Shown: positions 57,368 to 64,000 of the stretch, piece after piece | How positions within the stretch are numbered: the first letter of the stretch is position 1 | Layout: the number at the start of each line of letters is the position of its first letter | Assembly: GCA_021399445.1 (NCBI GenBank) | Contig: JAJTUQ010000003.1 | Span: 1,364,001 to 1,428,000, forward strand | DNA length: 64,000 nucleotides | From: Xylogone sp. PMI_703 | Lineage: Eukaryota; Ascomycota; Leotiomycetes | Direction: 5' to 3' | Translations under genes and position numbers: made by a program | Notes under the pieces: generated by a model | Told to the model about the DNA's origin: nothing | Database searches by the model: none | The model's input: the letters and a program-made list of their open reading frames with translations, nothing else

Positions 57368-59109
57368 ATGGCTCCAGGGGCTTATTTTAGAGCTATCAAA
57401 TGCCATACCTGCAGGAAAAGAAAGGTCAAGTGTGGAGGCGAACGCCCATCATGCTTGCGTTGCCTTCGTTCTGGTTTGACTTGCACTGGATATCAGCGAG
57501 CTCTAGACGTTCGTCTTGCTTCGAATTGTGCGCCCATCCCTAGCAATTCCAATACGGTACCTCCTAGAAGGTCTGATTCAGAATCACCTCAATCTTATGA
57601 TTCCCGAGTGGCTCATCAACCAGGACATGCAATCCCTACACTTGATTCGTCATATATTGTAGTTTCACCAGCTGCACAACATCGAAAGGCTTTCCTTAGC
57701 ATTCTACAAAACATATACCTACCGACATCAATCACGCCATTGAGTGGCCATAATGACGGTAGGGCTTTAGTTCCTGCAGTATGTTCGACATGGCTATACT
57801 CAGCATGTCAACTTGTCTCAAACGCAGATAGTAATTCACTGAGCAACGCTCTGCTTGCCACTGCTTTAGCCATAGTAGCTGTAGATAACAACTTCAAGGG
57901 TCTATCGCCCGACCACATGATACATAACTCAATGCTCTTATATGCAAGATCATTACTGAGCATGAGAAATCGGATCGCCGCCCCTCTAGAAGTTGGTCAA
58001 CACGATTGGGAATTATTAACTCTGACCTGCTTTGCTTGCTTCTCATATGAGGTAAATTGCATCGTAACAGGTTATTCTTCAGGGCCTTGGTTAACGGTTC
58101 CAGCTTGTTATTAACCGTTCCTATACCAACGTTTGTCAACATTTGAATGGCATCGGAGCTATCTTGCACAGATTAGGTCCTAATTTGTTGATGTCCGATC
58201 TTCTACAGAATCTGTATTTCGAGTACCGAGCGATTGATGTGAGTTTTATTTTCATCTGCATTTTACGCAGAAGTAGCACTAACACTACTAAAGATTTCAT
58301 TCCAAATGATACATCCTCAATCCACTTTCTTGAGCCGAAAAGCCTGGATACATCCACAATGGAAAACACGACATCCAAAAGCATCTCATCCATTACAAAG
58401 GCTACTCGACGAAGCCTATCCTTTTCTCCCAGTCTACAACAAGTTTTCCATACTTTATAACAACGCTCGGGCCTCAGAATCTGTTGACCTTGGCGACATC
58501 GCACAATTAGTTCAGCTCTTAGGAAAAGCCACATCCATAAAGTCAACCATAAACGGGTTATATCTTGCATTTCGGAATAAATGTACAACAGTCTCCAAGG
58601 AGGGTAACACGATATCCGATTCTCAAATATTCCAAACATCATTTCCCCAATGGACGAATGAAGTTGCAGATCCATACGAGCCTGAGCTTGGTAAAGTTTT
58701 CCCAACTGCTTACAACTTCGCCGATTTCTCAATAGCTACCGGATTCGTCTTCTATGAGGCCGTTGAAATATGTATGGTTGAATTCATAGAGGCAATGACT
58801 CGTCAGACATTTTCACTTACCCATGACGCCACCGAACACGCGGCAACAGATGTGACCCAGCTTCGCCGCATTCTCAGAGACCATGCAACACAAATTTGTC
58901 AATCTGCAGAATATTTCTTACATTCTAACAAAGGAATAATCGGTGCTATGGTATATCTGTTCCCCCTCGGCGTTGCTAAGAGGACATTTTTGAGACTTCG
59001 TAATGAAAACGCTCCACTTTCTGATGAAATGGAGCGGAAAATAAGTTGGTGTACCATGATTGAGGGCAAATTGACAGGCTTCAGACTATCGCCGTATGTT
59101 CTAGAGTGA
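57368..59109 (+). CDS. Zn2Cys6 transcription factor
   Basis: 544-residue nuclear regulator. Exons 57368-58051, 58104-58238 and 58294-59109. The zinc cluster is at residues 12-39 (CHTCRKRKVKCGGERPSC then CLRCLRSGLTC), followed by a Ser/Pro-rich linker and the fungal regulatory domain of the aspercryptin/ARCA-like group (HRKAFLSILQNIYLP, WLYSACQLV, LLATALAIVAVD). Exon joins restore ACFSYELVINRSY and YRAIDISFQMIHPQS. It is divergent from the LaeA-like methyltransferase and in tandem with an MDR reductase, so it is a candidate local regulator of both. Confidence 0.88.
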
Positions 59110-59742
59110 TATCATCGAATGATTAGGAATAAGGCTATACAAATACATAGAGTATGTTGTGGTATCTGACCGAATATTTAACTCCTTACGGACATTCTTT
59201 CTATGTTTTTAACAAATCCTGGTGACTCCAGAAAACCACATGTGACCACTAATTCGAAATCCTTCATTGCTTCCAGCAGGACTGTAACCACTAAATACAC
59301 CGATTGGCTCATCTTAACCAGAGACTTCAACTCCAGGCGTACACAGTACAGTGCCAGATTATCAGGATCATCGTGCCTTCCGCCTCAATGACGCAGCTGC
59401 TCGCAGCTGGCTACCCAAAAGGTGCTAGGCGGGTAACAAGGAGAGCGATTCAAACGTGGACATGTACCTCCATATGCTAGGCCCAGAAAGGCAATAAGCA
59501 CCTCACTTACTGCGGCTCGATTATGAATCGATGAGGCTAGCCGCTTCTAGCACAGCAAACCAATCTATTCCTGAAATGTAGTTACAGTATCACATACGAC
59601 GCTCATATCAGAAGCTATATATTATCCACCGTGAGCATTTCTAGAATGAAGAATTTAATATTCCATCATTTCTTTTCATCATCCAGATATAGTGTCTATC
59701 TTACGATATCATATCTGAAATCTTCGTATCTTGGCTGTCAAG
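59110..59742. other. Intergenic region between regulator and MDR reductase
   Basis: About 630 bases: 3' flank of the regulator and promoter of the reductase. No gene or repeat recognised. Confidence 0.4.
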
Positions 59743-60946
59743 ATGTTAGAAGTATTTTTGTCAGCTAAAAATGGTCGCATCATGTCAGAAATTCGTGATG
59801 TTGACATACCGTGAGTTATCTTCTTCGGCAGAAAAGAAACTTAATGTTAATTTTGGTAAGGGAACCAGGACCTGACGAAGTCTTGGTTCAAGTTGTTGCT
59901 ACAGATTCAAACCCGAAAGACTGGAAGGTGAGTCGGGGCCCTGCATGAGTACCCGGAACTATAAAATATAAACTGGATATAGGTACTTATGGGGCGTGAT
60001 CAGCCTCTTGATTCAGGAGATGACATTGCTGGAATAGTTCACAAAGTAGGATCCAATGTTATCGAATATAAACCCGGTGACAGAGTAGCTGCTTTCCATA
60101 AAATGTCGGCTCCACACGGTTCTTACGCTGAATATGCCATAGCGCCGGCATCAACTACCTTCATACTCCCTCCAAGCATTTCTTTCGAAGAGGGCGCAAC
60201 CCTGCCATTGGCAGCTATGACTGCCGCATTAGGCCTATACCAATCCCTCGGTCTTCCAACACCATGGAACCCCGTCCCTGATGGAAAACTATTCCCGGTT
60301 TTGATCTATGGAGGGGCAACGTCCGTCGGCGCTTTTGCACTTAAGCTGGCAAAATTGAGCAATCTCAATCCTATTATTACTGTTGCTGGAGACAGCCAGG
60401 AATTCGTGGAGAGTCTGAATGCAGCACATCATATAATAGACTACCGTAAGAGGAACGTTGTCGGGGATATTCTCAATGCTTTAGGTGGAACAAAACTGTA
60501 TCATGCTTTTGATGTAACCTGCGATCATGGTAGCTGGGACCATATTATCCAGGTACTTTCTGGAAACCCTGGTGCGCATATAGATATGCTTGATATTCCG
60601 TCAGGAGGAATCTCGTTACCTGAGAATCTTGTTCTCAGTCGAACGTATGTAGCTTCGGCTTATGGCTCCGCTCACAAGATGAGGACAGCAAAACAAGCCG
60701 CAGAGGATGGCGACTTTGCATATATCTTCTATAGGTAAGTATCTATCTTTAAATATTCAATCGAACTCCATAACTGAAAACATTTATAGATATCTAACAT
60801 TGCTTCTACAAAACAATCGATTCTCAGGACATCCATACGAGATTCGTCCAGGAGGCTTAACAGCGGTGAAGGACGGTATTCAAGATCTTTATGACAGAAA
60901 GATACATGCAAAGAAAGTAGTCTACAGGTACTTGACTAATCCCTAG
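59743..60946 (+). CDS. Zinc-less MDR-family oxidoreductase (trans-enoyl reductase/ToxD-like)
   Basis: 347-residue medium-chain dehydrogenase/reductase of the fungal group that includes trans-acting enoyl reductases and ToxD-like proteins. Exons 59743-59810, 59861-59927, 59983-60734 and 60790-60946. The GroES-like half contains IPEPGPDEVLVQVVATDSNPKDWK, GDDIAGIVHKVGS and FKPGDRV-type sequence (YKPGDRVAAF); the Rossmann half contains IYGGATSVGAFALKLAKLS. No catalytic zinc cysteine/histidine set is seen in the first half, as expected for this branch. PYEIRPGGLTAVKDGIQDL is the family's C-terminal block. No PKS is present in the window for it to serve; it may act alone. Tandem to the regulator. 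Confidence 0.88.
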
Positions 60947-61971
60947 TCTTGAGATCGCGCTAATTGAAGTAGAGTCGCCGATACTCCCAAACTATAGTGA
61001 CATATAATTAAAGTTATCTGATTTGGTGTGATGGACATATGTAACTGGAAATCGATAGGCATCATATGTAACTGACAGTGAAACCATCCATGTTGTAGAC
61101 CTAATGCCAACTCAACTATCTACTGCAATTCATCTTTGAATTAAGTTGCACGCATCCTTACCAATCCGTCAATTTTGAGCCTTATGCTTGATGTCAAAAA
61201 GAGTCATCTATCTGGTTTATAATGGTACGAACTTTCCCCACAAATGCATATGGCAAAGGACTATGAGAGAGATCCTAATCCAAGAGCTTAGTCATGTAGT
61301 GGTAGCCACAGTGCTACAGCAAAGCCTTGTTCCATCCTAGCCTACCAAACCTCACCCTCTGATTGGTGGTCTTCCAGCCCTGCGGAGAACTCACATACCC
61401 CTCTATACCGCTACAGAGAGTAGTGAAGGGTATACCCAGATACAATGTCCATATTACTCGTAGCCGGGGCTTCGGGAGAATACGGGAAAGGAGCCAATTT
61501 CCATTTGAAAGCTTTTATTAGACTTATGGGTGGGCTTATCAAAGATGCATCATCATGCTTCTACTACTTGGCAACTATTCACGACGTAAAATAAAACGAA
61601 GCTCAATGACTAGTTCATATTTATACATTTATGAAATAATTGTGAAGGACGATGGCTAGACAAATACTTAGAATGCAGTCCCAGAACGGCAAATGAGATT
61701 ACAAAAGCGATGAGTAAGAAAACAGCGGCCTTACCAATCAGCTAATCTGATTAAAAATTAAAGAATGCGGGTAACAAATCACGTATCAGGCTCGGATAAT
61801 CGAAACAACTAAACAAGTCTGATAGGTTATCATTCATGGCCGGTGGGCAATTATATGATACAAATCATGGGAATTTTTCAATCAAATGAATGGCAGGTTT
61901 CAAAGGCAAAATTGCAATCCTCTCTAATCCTATTCTCCTCATTTTTTGGTTTAATTCTCTTCTCTAATCCT
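60947..61971. other. Intergenic stretch with a 12-bp direct repeat
   Basis: About 1.0 kb. CATATGTAACTG occurs at 61036-61047 and 61063-61074. An open frame continues upstream from the chosen pirin start as far as about 61843 and includes a hydrophobic stretch; it is discussed in the pirin entry. No other gene is recognised. Confidence 0.4.
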
Positions 61972-62874
61972 ATGGTCCTTGCAGCCTTGAAACGTTTTGC
62001 AATGTCTTCAAATTCTTCGCTTTCGGAAGCCCAAATTTCTTTCGTTCCATCAGCTAAACGAAATTTCGTAGACTACGGCTGGGTCAACTCATACCAAACC
62101 ATTAATCCTAATGGAAAAAACCCAGTACCTGGAGGCACGGGGAGCCTAGCAATTCTGAACGAAGACCGTGTAAAACCTCTCACTGGATTTCCAATGCACT
62201 TCCATCGTGACTACGAGATCTTCAGTTACGTTATCTCAGGGGAGCTTACCCACCGAGACTCTATGTCCACGAAAAAGGCCACCCAGGACTTGACTTCCAA
62301 GGACTTTTATATCATGAAGCGGGGAAATGTACAATTTACAGCTGCCGGATCGGGTATTTCTCATTCAGAGAAAAACGAACGCGATGATGTCTGGGTGCAT
62401 TTCTTGCAGATTTGGGTCTCACCGTGGAAATTTGGTTTGACACCCAAATATCACACTGCTGAATTCAATGAGGCAGACAAGAGAAAGAAATTCATTCCTA
62501 TTGTTAGTCCTCTAAAGGCTGGGCCTGAAGCTAGCGCCGAGGAGGAAGAGACAGCAGAGCCAAGTATCCCAGGCACGATCCCCATTCACGCCGATTTCGT
62601 GATGGGTGCCGCCATCATTCCGGCTAACAAGACTTTTAGTTGGATAGTAGGTTATGATGGGGTTGTTGAAAAGAAGAATGACAGGGTTATCTATATACAC
62701 TTTCCAACAACTAAGGAAGGGAAATCAAAACTAAGAATAGAGGGGAGCGATGTAGTTCTATCAGAGGGTGACGGGGTTGCACTGACTAAAATCAACGCAA
62801 ATACAAGGATAGATGTCACATCCATTGGAGATACTGAGGCCGAGATTGTACTTTTCGACGCTGAATCCGATTAA
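61972..62874 (+). CDS. Pirin family cupin protein
   Basis: 300 residues from the ATG giving MVLAALKRFAMSSNSS. Pirins are iron-binding bicupins; eukaryotic members are nuclear co-regulators, and others have quercetinase activity. The N-terminal cupin shows FPMHFHRDYEIFSYVISGELTHRD, with the metal ligands expected at the two histidines of HFH, and GSGISHSEKNERDD, supplying the third His and the Glu. The C-terminal cupin is present (FVMGAAIIPANKTFSWIVGYDG). An in-frame ATG at 61855 would add 39 residues including SSLILFSSFFGLILF, possibly a targeting segment, but this stretch contains a near-duplicate TCTCTAATCCTAT that looks non-coding. No intron in the coding part. Confidence 0.88.
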   Translation: MVLAALKRFAMSSNSSLSEAQISFVPSAKRNFVDYGWVNSYQTINPNGKNPVPGGTGSLAILNEDRVKPLTGFPMHFHRDYEIFSYVISGELTHRDSMSTKKATQDLTSKDFYIMKRGNVQFTAAGSGISHSEKNERDDVWVHFLQIWVSPWKFGLTPKYHTAEFNEADKRKKFIPIVSPLKAGPEASAEEEETAEPSIPGTIPIHADFVMGAAIIPANKTFSWIVGYDGVVEKKNDRVIYIHFPTTKEGKSKLRIEGSDVVLSEGDGVALTKINANTRIDVTSIGDTEAEIVLFDAESD

Positions 62875-63257
62875 TAAAGTAACACTTCGACGAGGATCGT
62901 AAAACCTGTATGCTCATCGCATATTATACTTAGAATATAGCTCAATTTCAACCTATATTGTTTCTTGTTAACTATCTAATGCTCCTATAATTTCATTGTG
63001 ACCTCTTTGATATCTCTTGCGGCTTAGTATCAATACTAGACACATATTATATACCATGTATGTTGAAAAATGAGTTCAACTACGCGTGCTAAAGTCTAAA
63101 AATAGTGAAATCTAGGCATAAAACAATATATTTCATTAAAGGAATCATACAATCTTTATCCACGTCCTCCAACACTTATATACCTCCTGTCTTCCACAGT
63201 TCCTCTCCAACATCAGCTACTACACTTACCAATCTAGAACATCGCTCCTACGGTGCT
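62875..63257. other. Intergenic region between convergent genes
   Basis: About 380 AT-rich bases between the 3' ends of the pirin and isochorismatase-like genes; no gene seen. Confidence 0.4.
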
Positions 63258-64000
63258 TTACAGGATTTGAGACTCGCCAGGAACGAAGGTGCCATTCTCA
63301 ATAGCGTAACCATGGTTGCGAGCGACAAGGGAGTATGGAACCAGGTACCTTTGCAAAGTTAGCGTCCAGTATATTATCTTCGGACAAGACAGAGCAACTT
63401 ACTCATCAAGGAATGGAAGGAGCTCAGCACTGCCTGGAACATTGCGCCTGCAAAATTATCAGCATATTATTTAGGTCGTAAGAGAGTGAGCACCCACCAG
63501 TCACGCATAAGGTCCATAGCAATTCCAAACATGCCCATCAGGTGCACACCCGCTTGCTCCATTCGTCGGTTTGCATCAGCAGCGAGCTTTGCATCGAAGG
63601 TACCGCTTGCGTCAGTGTTGGCCCACACTTCATATCCAGCTTCACGAAGGGAAAGAGCCAAGAAAGAAGTGCCTGTCAGTCTGTAAGCTAAAAGTTTTCC
63701 ACGCCATAGTATTCATTTCACGTACAAACTTCCGTGACAATACCAGCAAGGATGATTTGCTTCTTTCCAGTTGCCTCGACAGCAGCTCTGAAATCAGGGT
63801 TGTCCCAAGCATCAACCTGGTGGTATGTTAGTATGGATTATAGTTGTTGGGCACAGAGTGCAATACGTACCTCTCCCTGACGGTGGATGAAAGGAGCGTT
63901 GGGGTGCATCTAATCAAAGTTAGACTGTCATTCTGACTTCCTGGGACACAAGGCATTGTCTCACGTCAATAATTTCTTTGGGTAAAGCTCCATTTGGTCC
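63258..64000 (-). CDS. Isochorismatase-like cysteine hydrolase (YcaC type), 5' end beyond window
   Basis: C-terminal part of a cytosolic hydrolase of the isochorismatase/YcaC superfamily. Visible exons on the minus strand: edge-63965, 63909-63871, 63816-63726, 63672-63498, 63447-63403 and 63348-63258. The joins give KEIIDMHPNAPFIHRQGEVDAWDNPDF, KQIILAGIVTEVCTSFLALSLREAGYEVW and NVPGSAELLPFLDEYLVPYSLVARNHG, all family-typical (each piece is contiguous only after splicing). The nucleophilic cysteine is in VTEVCTSF. The catalytic Asp and Lys would lie partly upstream; the start codon is outside the window. Six short exons for a small enzyme is unusually intron-rich compared with its neighbours. 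Confidence 0.87.

Noticed and set aside
1..64000. CRISPR arrays, operons, ribosome binding sites, rRNA or a secondary-metabolite backbone gene
   Set aside because: None is seen; intron-rich genes and fungal families show eukaryotic nuclear DNA, and no PKS, NRPS, terpene synthase or DMATS motif was found on either strand.

Overview
The window is nuclear DNA of a filamentous ascomycete (Pezizomycotina). Nearly every gene is broken by short GT...AG introns of about 45-120 nt with CTRAC-like branch points. The gene set is typically fungal: Zn2Cys6 regulators, fungal MFS families, a GH30 beta-1,6-glucanase, HRI1 and an asaB-like oxygenase. Intergenic DNA is long and AT-rich, as in a gene-sparse accessory region. 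A class such as Leotiomycetes is possible but cannot be settled from the sequence. I support 24 protein-coding loci. Exon joins come from reading-frame continuity and family motifs; all spliced lengths except those of the damaged or edge-cut genes were checked to be multiples of three.

Layout. 0-7.5 kb: an MFS drug-type exporter cut by the left edge, divergent from a Zn2Cys6 regulator with a repeated CGG-N11-CCG-type site between them; then a frameshifted short-chain dehydrogenase divergent from a regulator-like protein without a zinc cluster. 9.6-19.2 kb: three secreted proteins (a frameshifted subtilase, a double-psi-beta-barrel protein, a GH30 endo-beta-1,6-glucanase) separated by long empty stretches. 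19.7-22 kb: the Pin1/Ess1 prolyl isomerase and a second SDR. 22.6-31.2 kb: Zn2Cys6 regulator, divergent Dal5-type MFS carrier, asaB-like oxygenase and another Zn2Cys6 regulator. 31.4-32.3 kb: the conserved HRI1 gene. 32.3-46.8 kb: MFS exporter divergent from a cytochrome P450, a six-cysteine secreted protein, a flavin-reductase-like protein, an NAD(P)-dependent epimerase/reductase and a GMC oxidase. 48.2-53.5 kb: an MFS vitamin/nicotinate-type carrier followed by 3.6 kb of relatively GC-rich non-coding DNA. 53.5-64 kb: a D-serine-dehydratase-like PLP enzyme, a LaeA-like methyltransferase, a Zn2Cys6 regulator, an MDR reductase, a pirin and an isochorismatase-like hydrolase cut by the right edge.

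How it fits together. Five regulator genes, four MFS carriers and many tailoring-type redox enzymes lie here, but no PKS, NRPS, terpene cyclase or other backbone gene. The best candidates for undescribed systems are two backbone-less oxidative gene sets (25.3-31.2 kb and 32.3-46.8 kb). The strongest non-coding signals are two perfect palindromes placed back to back in the 25.6 kb divergent promoter, a perfect 10-bp hairpin with a TTCG loop at 5.6 kb, and a 338-bp MITE-like element with bipartite inverted repeats at 38.7-39.0 kb. Three loci carry disabling-looking lesions (SDR at 5.2 kb, subtilase at 10.1 kb, in-frame TAG in the 24.9 kb regulator); sequencing error or, for the last, a very short intron must be excluded.
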